Positions 54,007-64,000 of a DNA stretch of 64,000 nt are shown here, one piece after another. The position numbers and the translations under genes are program-made. Location of the stretch: the NCBI GenBank assembly GCA_030144725.1, contig JASKMD010000008.1:9679748-9743747 (forward strand), in the 5' to 3' direction. Positions within the stretch are counted from its first letter, which is position 1, and each line of letters starts with the position of its first letter. A model generated the notes under the pieces. It worked only from the letters and a program-made list of their open reading frames with translations. It did no database searches and was not told the origin of the DNA. The DNA is from Haematococcus lacustris. Lineage: Eukaryota; Chlorophyta; Chlorophyceae; Chlamydomonadales; Haematococcaceae.

Positions 54007-54840
54007 CAACAGCTTGGTGTGCACGAGCGCTACCACTGTCTCTTAGTCGCTGAGTGTCATGGGTACGGATGAAGGGGGCTGCACCAGAAACATTAAGCCG
54101 GGGGCTACAGGGACTGCGCACAGGTTGTGGATGAGCTGCACATGAGTGCCCCTTGCAACCCAGTTGAGAAACGATGGCTGCGAGGTCCATCGATAAATGT
54201 GGTTTCCCATGGTATAGACCACCATCAGCAGCATGGGCTTGCATGCCCATTAGCAGCATGGGCGTCACTATCGGTACCCCGCTCCATGCTGGCGTGCACA
54301 TTGGTGGGTGTTCATAGCTCCACATTGACCATGGCCCGCGTCATGTCCCTGCTTCTTATACCTTAACCTAAGGTCTGCAGTGTGCTGTGGCAATGAGATA
54401 AGGTCACCCCCGCCATTGGCCCCGCAAATGTGAGACGGTCTGGGGCGCGAATCTCCGTGTAGCTCGCGACAAAGTTTTGGCGCAGTTGGGTGTAACAGGC
54501 GTATCCGGCACCCCGCAGCCGCAAAACACTAGCTCAGATCGGCGCCCGCCCAAACCTGACCTGTGCTTTCCGCTCCTAAAAGACTCACGCACATCATAAG
54601 GCGAGGCTGGCAGTCCTTCTACGCACGCCGTAAGCCAACGGCACAAGTGCAGTACGCCTGCTTGCATGTCAGTGCATGGAGCATATAATTCGTGCATATG
54701 CGCACAAGTCAGCAAGCTGGCACCCCTTACCTCACTTACGTTGCGGCATGACTCTATGTAAATGTAAGCTGCCTTATGACAGCGCTACATCATCACTTGG
54801 CAATATGTTGTCGGGATGCCTCGGGATGGCTCTGGCTTTC
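54007..54840. other. No recognisable gene
   Basis: Only short frames. A minus-strand frame at 54404-54715 (SPYDVRESFRSGKHRSGLGG) has no domain that I recognise. Confidence 0.45.
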
Positions 54841-54844
54841 AGTG

Positions 54845-55711
54845 TTACATGTGCCGTGGTGCCTCAACCTTCTTCCTCAACTTCAGCAGGCACATGTCAC
54901 GCAACTCATTCTTTGATTTACTTGAAACCCCTCTGATGTTATTGTGCTTGCACCATGCTTTCAATAGGTCCTTGTTCAGTGTATCCAATTGAGGCATATC
55001 AGGGGTGTCCAAGACCATGAGCCTGATACACTCTGCATTCAAAGCAGCTTGCCTAGCAGCTTCCACCTCCTGCTCCTTTTGCACCACATTGTAAGGCACC
55101 ACATTGTAAGGCACCACATTGCCAACACCTGCAAAACAAAAGACACATTACACAAGTTGTAGACCACTTCATTGGCACCTGACACATAGCTTCAACCACA
55201 GCCCTTACTACTTACTTGTGGGCAATGAAGGTGGGAGGTGGCTGCTGTGGCTGCTGGGTGGGGGTTGGAAGAGAGGGTCGGGGAGGGGAGGGTGGCAAGG
55301 GTGGCTGCAGCGGGGGGGAAGGCGGGGGGGAGGGGCATGGAGGCACTTGATCCTGGTGCTGGTCATCCAGCTCGGGGGGCAGGGAGGTGGGAGGGGGCTG
55401 CTGCTCCAGGGTCTGGCCATGTAGTGAGCGTGGCGGGGAGGGGGGAGGAGGTGTGGCTGCCGGGGTGGGGAGGGAGGAGGAGGATGTGGAGGGAGGCAGG
55501 AGGGGGGGAGGGAGGAGGTGGGGTGAGGTGGGGTGGGGAGGGAGGGAGGAGGTGGGGAGGGAGGAGGGGGGAGGGGGATGTGGCTGCCGGGGTGGGGATG
55601 GAGGAGAGGGTTGTTGCTTCTGGTGCACTCTGACTCTGCAATCTCTATGCGCCATTCCTTGCAGCTGGGTTCTTGAGATGGGGGTGATTTACAGGCATCC
55701 TGCACACACAA
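54845..55711 (-). CDS. Hypothetical protein with Pro-rich region and SAP-like C-terminus
   Basis: The last exon (55117-54845) encodes a charged helix, QKEQEVEAARQAALNAE, and then LNKDLLKAWCKHNNIRG followed by SKNELRDMCLLKL. This resembles the helix-turn-helix SAP motif that binds AT-rich DNA and is common at the C-terminus of algal transposon proteins. Upstream (about 55.65-55.21 kb) the same strand has a long Pro/Ser-rich frame from a purine-rich repeat, with exon-like starts (PSQEPSCKEWRIEIAESE). The start and exon joins are not resolved. It could be a transposon gene remnant. Confidence 0.4.
55240..55620. repeat. GGGAGG/GGTGGG purine-rich repeat
   Basis: Strong purine bias on the plus strand, with irregular GGGAGGGAGGAGG units. 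It makes the minus-strand Pro-rich frame unreliable. Confidence 0.75.
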
Positions 55712-55719
55712 TCAAAAAG

Positions 55720-56700
55720 ACAAGGGCGCTTGGGGCACACACCACAAAACATGGTTGGAAAAAAGTAGAAAACGTTCGAAACTCAGGCTCATGACAGTTG
55801 TGTGTTACCCACAGCTGTTCATGCCTGTCATGCGTTGCGCAAGTGTTCACACGAACATCAAACTGACCTAGACAAGGTGAGGTAAATTACAATCTTACTC
55901 ACCTCTTGCTCACTGTTTTCAAGAGCTGATTCCCTTGCTGCACTCCTGATTGGAAGAGCCTTGGGCTGCTGTGGGTTTGATGCTGATCCTCACAACTGCC
56001 AAGCACCTGTGGAGGTCAGCAGATTTGGTTGCATGTGTTGACATTGTATGCAATACGCACTAACAAACAGCACCCCGTGCTTACCTGGGATGTAATCGCG
56101 AGTTGCAAGTCCGACGGCAGCATAGGCTGCTCGGCACGGAAATGCCTCCGGCCACCAATTCATCTCTCCTGTTGCGACACGCATATAAACAGATGGAGAA
56201 TTACATTGCGAAGCTAATCAAGTCGTTGAGACAATGCAGTACAATCGACAAAAGATGGCCTAACCTGCTAGCGACACCGTTGTGAGATGTAGAGCCCAAC
56301 GGTGGAAGAATTACATGCAGCGGATCAAAGACGGTGCCAAAAAGTGAATTGCGGGGCCAATGGCGGGGGTGACCATAAGCTATCATTTCCATCATCTACC
56401 TGCCAACAGTTTTCCGACAGCTTGCACGCCATATAGACATTTGGTGCTGTGTGTCAAAATGTTGACATCCCCTAACTGTGGTATTCGAGTTTGGGTTCGT
56501 ACCTACAAACTCGGTCCGGCGGGAACCGGTTGATGGACGACCTGGTAGACTTTGCGAACATACCGACTGCTGTGCTTTGTAGACTGCAATGCAATCGTAG
56601 CGAGGTGGTAAGATTACGGAGAGGGCTGTGTCATACTTTTTCTCGTTCCGATTTGTTCCGAGCTCGGCGGCTGTACCTTACCAGCTTTTGACTGGGAACG
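55720..56700. other. No recognisable gene
   Basis: Short frames only. It includes the upstream region of the MAM33-like gene at 56701. Confidence 0.45.
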
Positions 56701-58329
56701 ATGGCTCAGCGACAGGCAGCCGAACTGCTCATTAGCCGCATCGCTGCACGGCTGTGCAGACATTCAACACATGCCATCACTGGCGCGGGCTCTTTGCTGG
56801 CGCCCATCTGCGTGGGCTCCAGCGTCTGTCTTGCTCAGCCCAGCGCCAGAAGTATCTGGTCTAGCTGCGCCCCCCAGATGAGCGCTGGCCTGATTTCCAA
56901 GCTGACATCCGAGTGGCAAGAGGAGAAGGACGTGTACAAGGCGCCGGAGCAAGTTCGCAGCGGCCCGCCAGCACCCTTCGTGCTGTCGGAAGCTCCTGGA
57001 GACACGATGCTGACCCTCACCAGGTCGGCCACTGATCTCTTGTTCACCAGGAGTGGAAGTCGTGCTGTCAGGGCCCTGCCTAACTTGTCCTGCCCTGCCC
57101 TGATCCTCCCCTGGCCTGTGCAGGACATACCAGGGCGAGACAGTCAGCGTAGACCTGCATGTGAATAACCAGCCAGCCTCAGAAGTGGGGAGTGATGACG
57201 ACGGTGATAATCTGAACACCGTAGTGTTCAACGTGCATGTTGTCAAGGGCGGGCATGCTCTGGTCTTTGAGTGCGAGAGCGATGGCACCTTCATGGCCAT
57301 CAACCACGTGTCGCATGAGCCAAAGGAGGGCGACGTGCCTGACAGCGCCTATACAGTAAGTGCACGGAATGTGTCTGCCGCCACAGCCATACAGCACTGT
57401 GCAGGGTGAGGTCGGAAGGGAGGGGCAGTGCCCGGGTATACGGTGGTCACTGCCATTCATCACTGTTTCTCCTGTTGGGTGCCAGCAAACCCGTCTTGCA
57501 TTACCTGAAGCATTACCTGAAGCATGCAGCTGTCCTGCTGTCAGTTGACCTCCTACTGTTGACCTGGAGTAGCCCTGATGGATGTGACACGCACAGCGCT
57601 CATGGGGCACTGGGGTGGGCTCTGCCATGCCGGCATGACTGCTGGGCCGCACATTAAGCAGGCTGTGGGGCCATCAGGCAGGTGTGTGGGGGCGCACTGC
57701 TGTTCCCAGGGGCCTGTCTTTGAGGAGCTGGACGAGGCGCTGCAGGGGCACTTCCGGGAGTTCCTTGCAGAGAGGGGCATCTCCATCGACCTGGGTGGGT
57801 GCCCAGTGCCAGTGGCAGTCACAGCAAGACATGCCGCAGAGTGCATGCTGAAATAGCATCTCTCTGGTGCAGATGTGCCTGGCTATACTATTAGATAGCC
57901 TAGCCTGGTTCCTTGGATTACACAACAAGCTGGTTTATTCCATTGCCCATGCACAGTTCAGCTCTGCACACAATTGCAGAGGTCATGAAATGAAGGTGGC
58001 AGTGCCGTGCAATTCAGCTGCAGTCCTGATAACAATGTGGCACGTCTGTTGGCTGTTGCAGCATAGTGCTGTGCAGTCACAGCGTTGCCAGTGTTGCAAG
58101 CAACGACTGCAAAGCTTGTGCCTCGCCGTGGTCTTGTTGCATGGATGGTGGGCAAGCGTTGCTGGCGCGCTGACGTGGCGTGCATGGTGTGTCGTGCGCT
58201 GACGTGGCGTACATGGTGTCACCTCGGCGCTGTGCAGGCGAGTACCTGCGCCACCTGGTGTACGACAAGGAGCAGCGCGAGTACATGGCTTGGCTAAACC
58301 GTGTGGCTGAGTTCGTTGCAAAGAAATGA
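56701..58329 (+). CDS. MAM33 / p32 (gC1qR) family mitochondrial matrix protein
   Basis: Acidic, trimeric, doughnut-shaped matrix proteins linked to mitochondrial translation and ribosome assembly. Four exons join in phase: 56701-57023, 57124-57355, 57710-57794 and 58238-58329. The N-terminus is Arg/Ala/Ser-rich with few acids (MAQRQAAELLISRIAARLC), a typical targeting presequence. The mature part begins LISKLTSEWQEEKDVYKAP. Then come VSVDLHVNNQPASE, an acidic GSDDDGDN loop, NTVVFNVHVVKGGHALVFEC, FEELDEALQGHFREFLAERG and the terminal helix EYLRHLVYDKEQREYMAWL, ending VAKK. This is the full family order. The predicted length of about 243 residues is normal for the family. Confidence 0.94.
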
Positions 58330-59106
58330 GGGAAGCAATGCCCGCCGCAGCCCAGCTTGCCCTGCGTTGCATTCCTGGATTGGGTTGTGCCTTTTTGGGT
58401 TGTAAGGTCCCTGGTGGCTGCAAAGCCACAGGGTCACTTGTCATGGCCACCAAAAGGAGCGTCAATGAAATAATACCTCCTTGCAAGAGGTCAACGCACA
58501 GGGCCATCAATATCCACGGCTGGTAGAAACCTGACGGTACAGGCGTGATGGAGAGGGCGGACATGCAGCGTAACAGTGATGGTGGTGTAAACGATGAGCG
58601 GACAGGCAGCACGGGACAGGCAGCCTAGTTCATGAGTGCCGGCTGATCCCAAACCTTCATAGACCCTAATGGTCCTGCGTCGCGAACGTCGAGACAGTGG
58701 CAATACACACAGCCTGCAGCTCTCGTGGTATGGCTGGAGCTTCTGTCGGACCCGCTGAGCAAACTCGAGACACTCCGTACATGAGGGTGACGCGGTACTG
58801 CGGGCAGCCGGCCCACTCCCTCGCTGCGGATGTTGCTTGAGGCCCGTCCACCGCCGCGTCCCCGCCGCAGAACCCCTTAAAGAGCGCCACAACAAGGCCA
58901 ACCGAGCCGATGTCGCCACTTTCCCGGAAAGCGAGCGCCGTCGCTGTCGAGCGCGATGGCTTCGGTTGGTGACACTTTCTATCGTTGCAAGAACTGATCG
59001 GTGCCCGTGCGGTCCCATCGTTGATTACCAAAAACAAAAAGGGGCGGGTATTGCTTCTCTTTGTTCTTTCTCTTTGTTTTCAATTTGGGCACCGTCTAGC
59101 AGCCCG
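58330..59106. other. No firmly recognised gene
   Basis: A 175-codon minus-strand frame (58491-59018) and an overlapping one (58666-59037) have no recognised domain. One of them could be real, but I cannot choose between them. Confidence 0.4.
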
Positions 59107-59245
59107 CTTGTCCCTCACTAGGGCCTCCATTTGAGCCGGACCAGTAATGACCACTAGCGGGAATACTAGGGACCAGTGGGTAATTCCCACTGGGAATACT
59201 AGTGGCCCGATTCAAATGGTGTTACTGGGCTGTTCGGAGTATACC
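59107..59245. mobile_element. Short palindromic MITE, copy 2
   Basis: Reverse-orientation relative of 25216-25345: TGTCCCTCACTAGGGCC, CCATTTGAGCCGGACC, then ACTAGTGGCCCGATTCAAAT and GTTACTGGGCTG. It lies 30 bases from a Fanzor lineage-2 end, as copy 1 lies beside a Fanzor-like exon. Confidence 0.7.
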
Positions 59246-59274
59246 CAATGCACGCGGACATGGTGCACGAGTTC

Positions 59275-59420
59275 CTACCACTTACACTATTGCCTGACCG
59301 CGAGGGCTACAGTGTAGAGTTGGCATGAAAACCAAGGGTGGCTTGTCTCGCAGCCGCTTGTAGCCCAAGCCAGGGTACTCCTTGCCCTTGGCTGGCAGAG
59401 CTCCCTGGCCCAAGGCCAAG
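59275..59420 (-). pseudogene. Fanzor 3'-end remnant, lineage 2, with conserved tail
   Basis: The minus strand reads ALPAKGKEYPGLGYKRLRDK and then, after a short deletion of the Gln run and stop, the tail CATGCCAACTCTACAC ... GGTCAGGCAATAGTGTA ending GTGGTAG at 59275. This is the third copy with the same boundary as 17948 and 24643. Confidence 0.75.
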
Positions 59421-59617
59421 ACACGATGCGGGGACACAAACAGTGCGGGGACACACAAGGCGAAGGCGGGGGCGGCAACTTACTTGACGTCTTTTCGTTT
59501 CTCAGCCATCCCGGCGCTCCTGTCGTTGTTTCCCTTGAGGGGAATGAGACGCTGCGATGGAACCAACAGGGGCGACTGGTTATCATACAGCGCGCAACCC
59601 ACGTACCCCACAGTCGG

Positions 59618-59803
59618 CTATGGACACGAACCTTTCGATTTCTTTGCCGGACCCTCCTTTTGCTTGTCAATGCCTTTCCGCTTCTTCTTCGCCATCACGC
59701 GATGTGCATTGAGACGGGTGGTGGCCTTTTCAAACAACTTGGGTTCCACGGGAGATTCATGGAGTGATGAATCATCACTGATGGTAATCCCACCATGGTC
59801 CAT
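59618..59803 (-). CDS. Hypothetical small Lys-rich protein
   Basis: A 61-codon frame from ATG 59803 includes RVMAKKKRKGIDKQKEG and AKKSKGS, NLS-like clusters. It lies 60 bp downstream, in its own direction, of the Fanzor-terminus motif at 59863-59890. No domain recognised; it may be an exon of a longer gene or chance. Confidence 0.25.
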   Translation of the reverse strand: MDHGGITISDDSSLHESPVEPKLFEKATTRLNAHRVMAKKKRKGIDKQKEGPAKKSKGSCP

Positions 59804-59862
59804 GGCGCAAGGGAAGCAAGATGTGTATTGAGATGTATTGAGATGAATTGAGATGTGGTGAA

Positions 59863-59890
59863 GTAGAGTGTATCAGTCAAACATAACTCA
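59863..59890 (-). repeat. Solo lineage-1 Fanzor terminus (28 bp)
   Basis: Identical over 28 bp to 48004-48031, the very end of the truncated Fanzor copy, with nothing else of the element next to it. It is preceded by short ATTGAGATG repeats (59827-59856). Confidence 0.8.
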
Positions 59891-59894
59891 GTGA

Positions 59895-60600
59895 CTCAGG
59901 CACCGTCTAGCACTGCTAGTAGCAGCACCTCAGCATGTGCGCCAGAGCTCATCATCGCAGCAGTATCACACAGCTCAGCGGAAGCTAAGGAACATAACTG
60001 GCCGGCCCAAGGGCATTATTAAAGCTCCAGTGCAAGTAACATGAAGTTGAGTGCATGCAGCAGCCCGAACTCCACGCCGTGCATGCAAGCAAATACCTAC
60101 CGGGGGTCATCGTCAACTGTGGGTGACTACCCAAGCCAGTCCTACCCTGCTTTCCATCAGCCTCGTCAACGGCCGCTAACTCAGTTCAAACCGCCTCAAA
60201 CATCCGCATGCAACTGTCCGTGATATGTCGCAGTGTAGTGCAAGCAGGTGCAAGCTACTCAGGACTAAGCAGCGGTTCATTGCCAGTATCGTAGGTCCTT
60301 GTCGCCTGGATGCTGCCCAGTCCTTGTCGCCAAATGCAGTCCGCTGTACAATGCAAGGAGGCAAGGGGTGGCATGGTGCCACGCAGCCAGCCCTCGCAAG
60401 GCCGGGCACAACACCCTGCCCTGCTACTGGCTTGCATGCATTGAGAATTCACACAGCGACCTGCCGGCACCCAGCGGCAGCCATGGCAAGGCATAACAGC
60501 ATCTGCACTGGACACACGAGGGGACAGCGCTTAGCCCAGTCCCCCATGAGCCAGGTAGGGAAGGGGTAGGGAGGGGCCAGCAGCTTGACACAGGGTCCCA
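59895..60600. other. No recognisable gene
   Basis: Overlapping short frames without domains; includes the region downstream of the minus-strand kinase-like gene. Confidence 0.45.
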
Positions 60601-60604
60601 GCTC

Positions 60605-63600
60605 CTACCGCCCTCCCTCCGCACTCGCCCCAGCTTCACCACTGCGCCTGTCCACTGGCGCTGCATCCTTGGTCGTGCTCTCCCCCTCCCCGCATGGTGC
60701 CTGGGAGGGGCTTGAGCCCACCTCAGCCCGCACACCCTGCCCTGCTGCCTGCCCTGCTGCCTGATTAGAGCCCTGCGGCAGCCCTAGGGCAGGTGGTGGC
60801 TCCCACACTGCTACGGGACCCAGCATCGCCAAGTCCGGTGGCGAACCCCCACCGCTGCTGCCGCTGACATACAGTCGGGGTCGGGGGTCACCGTCGTCGG
60901 AAACACACGGTTTCGGTTCCCCGTCTACAGGTCCGCGGCTGCCTGACCGCGGCTCCGCGGACAAGGGTCCGGCCATGTCGTCCGCCAGGCTGTCCAACCC
61001 GCTGGGTGCAGTCGCGGACCCAGGCATGTGCGAGTCACTGCCTGAGCTGCGCGCAACCACGTGCGGCGAGGGCGTGCCCTGGGGGCTGAGCGCGATGGAG
61101 TTGGTGCTGACGGCGCTGAAGCGCGACAGGTCAGTCAACCGACCAAACTGGAGTTCCGTGCCCGAGGTGCGGCCGCTGCGGCTAGGCACCAGGGAGGTGC
61201 GCGTCATGGCGGTCGTGCCGGCAGTCACAGAGCCGTCCGGCTCTCCCACAGAGCTACCCGGCTCGCCGCTGTCCGCCACCGAGTTGATGGTCTCCAACGA
61301 CCCAAACTGCCATTTGCGCTCAGTGCGGCGCTGCAGGGCAGGGCAGGCAGACAGGGGTGGAGCACCGAGCGGGTCTTCACTGCCCTATGCACCTCATCAT
61401 GCCAGGCTGCCGCTGGCACACATGGCCAGCCACTGACCCCATCTACCCCGAACCCTGGCCCTGAAGGACTCAGTGTGGCAGCACTGCGGGGCATGGTGTG
61501 GAGTGGTCAGCTGGACCTGCCCCTCACTAGCCGGCAGCCTGGCCCCCAGCTTGCGACCAGCATCCAGCTCCAGGCTGCTGTCAGCGCCACTAGCCACCTG
61601 CAGCCTACCCCTACACCCCTTCACCCCTTCCACACCTGGGTGGCGGCTGAGCCCTGCGGCTCCCCCAGGTGGAACTTGTTGAGCAGCTGCTGCATGCTGA
61701 GCGCCTCCTCCTGCGCTGCCCGCCCACCCTCTCCCGCCCCCTCCCCCTGCGCCCCCAGGCTGGGTGCTAGGGAGGCGTTGGCGTGGGGCTTGCAGCCTGG
61801 GTCGGCCTGCTGGGGGCCAGGGCCAGGGCCAGGGCCCTCCCAGGGGCTGTCCGTGCCGCTGTCGTGCTCCTCAGGCACCTGCTCCAGAGCCGGGGCGCGG
61901 CCGCCGCCACCCTGCCCTGACAGCAGCCCCTGGCTGTCCCGGGCCAGACCCGACTGCTCGCCTGGCCCTGGGCTGCTCACGTCTGCCTCCCTGCGCCCAC
62001 CCTGCCTGGAGCGCCGCCCTGGCCGCCCCTCAGGCCCCTGGCCCACCAGCTTGCTGAGCTTGACCAGCAGGCCCTGCAGCAGCCCCGGCTCATGCAGCCC
62101 AGGCCGGGTGCCCCCGCCCTCAACGCTGCGGAAGGAGGAGCTCAGGGTGGAGGGGGTGGGGGGGGTGCCGGGGGAGGCCAGGCCTGACGGGGGGCTGCGG
62201 CCACCCACCTCCCCAGCGCTTGAGTCCCCGCACTCGCTGCCACCCTGCCAGCTGCCCATGAAGGAGGACCGACCAAAGGGGGTGCTCGTGGCCAGGTCCT
62301 TTGACAAGCCCGCGAGGGGGGGGGTGTCGGCTGCACTGCCTACCGCGCCCAGACCTACAGCGCCCCCCCCCGCTGCCAGCGGCACCATGTCGCCCCATGA
62401 GGTGGGTGGGCTGCCGAATGCCAGCGGCCCCTGCCCCCCTGGCCTCCCCCCTGGCTGCGGCCCCATCAGGGTAGGGCTGCTGTCAGGGGCTAGGGATGAG
62501 TTGGGGGGGCTGGCAGTGTGCTGCGCAGAGTCGTGGCTCAGGGTGTGGTTGGGGGCGGAGGCGAGGGGGAGGGGCTGGGACCTGCGCGCCAGCTGCCCGT
62601 TGTCGCTGCCCCGGCCCAGCTGAGGCCGCGGCTTCAGGGGGTTGGCGATGTTGGTGGCGGAGGCGCGGATCATGTGCAGCGTGGTGTCCAGTTGCTTGCT
62701 GCAGGCGGACAAGGCAGGTGGCAGGGTGAGGGGGGAAGGGGGGGGTGGAGGGGTGAAGGGGTGGAAGGGGGGGTGGAGGGTTGGAGGGTGGAGGGGTGCA
62801 GGGTGAGGGGTGGAGGGTGGAGGGGTTCCAAAGGTTGATCAGGGCCAGTGCAGAGTGTCCAGCCCACTTCAACTAGCTCCCTCGGTTCGTCCACCTTCCC
62901 AAACACCATGCAAACACACCACCCCAGCAGCACCCGGGACAGCCCTGACCCCTGACCTGGCTGACCCGCCCTCAGCCTGCCTACTGCCAGCAAGCAGCGC
63001 TGCTCCGTCCCCTGCCCCCCCCCCTGCCCCCCGCTGCCCCCCCCCTCCCCCCCGCTGCCCACCTGTTGTCCAGGTCCAGGATGTAGGCCTGGGCCGTGAC
63101 CGTGAGCCGGATGCGCGTCACCAGGCTGCGCTGCCCGCTCCCTGGGAGCAGGTGCGGGGGGGCGGCTGAGGCCTGGTGGCTGTGCGGCAGCTGGCTGGGC
63201 TCAGCAGGGGGGGGCGGGGGGGGGGGGCTGCTGCGCCAGCGCCAGCATGTTGCGCACGTCCTGCTCCCGCTGGCTGGCCAGGTAGTGCCCCTGAGGCCAG
63301 GGGGCAGGGGGCGGGGGGGTGGGGGCAGGGGAGGTGGGGGCAGGGGGGGTGGGGGCAGGGGGGGTGGGGGCAGGGGGGGTGGGGGCAGAAGGTGTGGGAG
63401 CAAGGGGGACGACAATTAGAGCCAGTGCCCCTACAGTGAGCCACTGCCTGCCCTTAGCTAGGCTAGGCTAGCTGCCCTTCACAGCTGGGTCATGGGTGCG
63501 CACCAGGCGCTGTCGCTCCGTGACCTCGTCCTGGCAGGCCAGCAGGTCCTCCAGCGCCAGCTCGTACCTGCAGCCCCCACACAGCAGCGCTGCCAGGGCT

Positions 63601-64000
63601 CAGGGCCACGCTGCTCAGGGCTGGCAGCAGGGAGGAGCAGCAGCAGCAGCAGCAGAGGGAGGGGTGCTGGCCTTGGCATTGCCTGACCTTGCGGCTGCTG
63701 AGAGTGTGTGGTCCTGCCTGCTGGCTGTTGCAGGGCAGGGCAGCTGCAGAGGAGTCTGACGGCTGCGAGGCTGTGCCTGGGCTGCTGGGTGTATGCTGTG
63801 AGGGGAGCTCAGGGTGAGGGGGGGGCCGTCAGGGTGAGGGGGAGGGGGGCTAGGCATGGGGGTGATGGCTGCGTGACCTACTGCGGTGCCAGTGTGCGCG
63901 CCATCCAGGGGTGTTCCAGTATGAGCTGCACACCCAGCCGCTCCTCACCCTCACGCGCCAACATGGCCAGCACCAGGTCCTGGGCGCAGGGGGAGGGGGG
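60605..64000 (-). CDS. Probable protein kinase, C-terminal part (5' end outside the window)
   Basis: The exon at about 63979-63882, behind acceptor CTGCGCCCAG, encodes DLVLAMLAREGEERLGVQL and then ILEHPWMARTLAPQ. This fits kinase subdomains X-XI (the ..ML..R...L.HPWM pattern). Further exons read YELALEDLLACQDEVTERQ (63.57 kb), HYLASQREQDVRNMLALAQ (63.29 kb) and LVTRIRLTVTAQAYILDLDN (63.12 kb). A long Ser/Pro/Gly-rich tail follows, with QLDTTLHMIRASATNIANP (62.69 kb), MQQLLNKFHLGEPQGSA (61.69 kb) and RRTERKWQFGSLETINSVAD (61.33 kb). The stop is at 60605. The catalytic core lies beyond 64000, so kinase type and activity cannot be judged. G-rich repeats at 63.0-63.4 kb blur the exon borders. Confidence 0.55.
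62985..63060. repeat. C-rich tract in the kinase-like gene
   Basis: Plus-strand runs of CCCCCC with GCTG spacers lie in an intron of the minus-strand gene. Confidence 0.7.
63295..63400. repeat. G-rich 15-17-bp minisatellite
   Basis: Tandem GTGGGGGCAGGGGGG units, prone to G-quadruplexes, between two exons of the minus-strand gene. Confidence 0.8.

Noticed and set aside
59336..59420. Host gene exon containing ALPAKGKEYPGLGYKRL
   Set aside because: Matches the C-terminus of the Fanzor fragments at 24.4 and 17.8 kb, including the following tail.
61061..62623. 520-codon plus-strand frame rich in Pro, Ser and Arg
   Set aside because: Mirror of the GC-rich minus-strand kinase tail; splice signals and motifs favour the minus strand.

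Overview
The window is nuclear DNA from a eukaryote, almost certainly a chlamydomonadalean green alga. Seen directly: intron-dense genes with clean GT-AG junctions, moderate-to-high GC, heavy simple-sequence content, and an interstitial (CCCTAA)n tract, the TTAGGG-type telomere motif known from some Chlamydomonadales (a Haematococcus-like alga would fit; this is inference). Host genes: a callose / 1,3-beta-glucan synthase on the minus strand (about 22.1 to 5.2 kb, some 40 exons); a protease-dead FtsH-like AAA ATPase (FtsHi) of the chloroplast envelope on the plus strand (36.0-43.0 kb); a RING-CH ubiquitin ligase (44.1-46.3 kb); U1 snRNP protein C (52.9-54.0 kb, all six exons resolved); a mitochondrial MAM33/p32 protein (56.7-58.3 kb, all four exons resolved); and the C-terminal part of a probable protein kinase running off the right edge (60.6-64.0 kb, minus).

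The accessory content is dominated by Fanzor-type elements, the eukaryotic relatives of TnpB (RNA-guided nucleases). One nearly complete copy lies at 48.76-52.54 kb on the minus strand: a separate first exon with a KKRKR nuclear-localisation-like start, RuvC-I (VDPGVTQAIKA), RuvC-II (VDEFRTS) and RuvC-III (DRDTNA), interrupted by one frameshift and one in-frame TAG. Its catalytic domain is split by a 708-bp intron that is almost purely (CCTGA)n. A truncated relative abuts it downstream, and both carry a similar non-coding tail of about 220-235 bp after the stop codon, the place where Fanzor/TnpB guide RNAs are made. A second Fanzor lineage is present as fragments at 17.5-17.9, 22.9-24.6 and 59.3-59.4 kb, probably including 25.4-26.5 kb; three of these share a tail ending at the same GTGGTAG boundary.

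Between 26.5 and 35.8 kb lies a nested transposon complex. A Ty1/copia retrotransposon with two 235-bp LTRs (one mismatch) has lost its integrase core and reverse transcriptase. It sits inside the Fanzor-like reading frame, is flanked by an anomalous 81-bp direct repeat, and carries in its 3' region a 2.55-kb element with short inverted ends and a target duplication, plus a 1.5-kb CAG/GGGCAG array. The left 5 kb holds foldback and tRNA-like repeats, G-rich minisatellites and the telomere-like tract, with no recognisable gene.

How it fits together: the host genes serve wall glucan synthesis, plastid protein import or quality control, ubiquitylation, splicing and mitochondrial matrix function and do not form a pathway. 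Mobile elements occupy introns and intergenic gaps; the visible insertions spare host exons but repeatedly hit one another.
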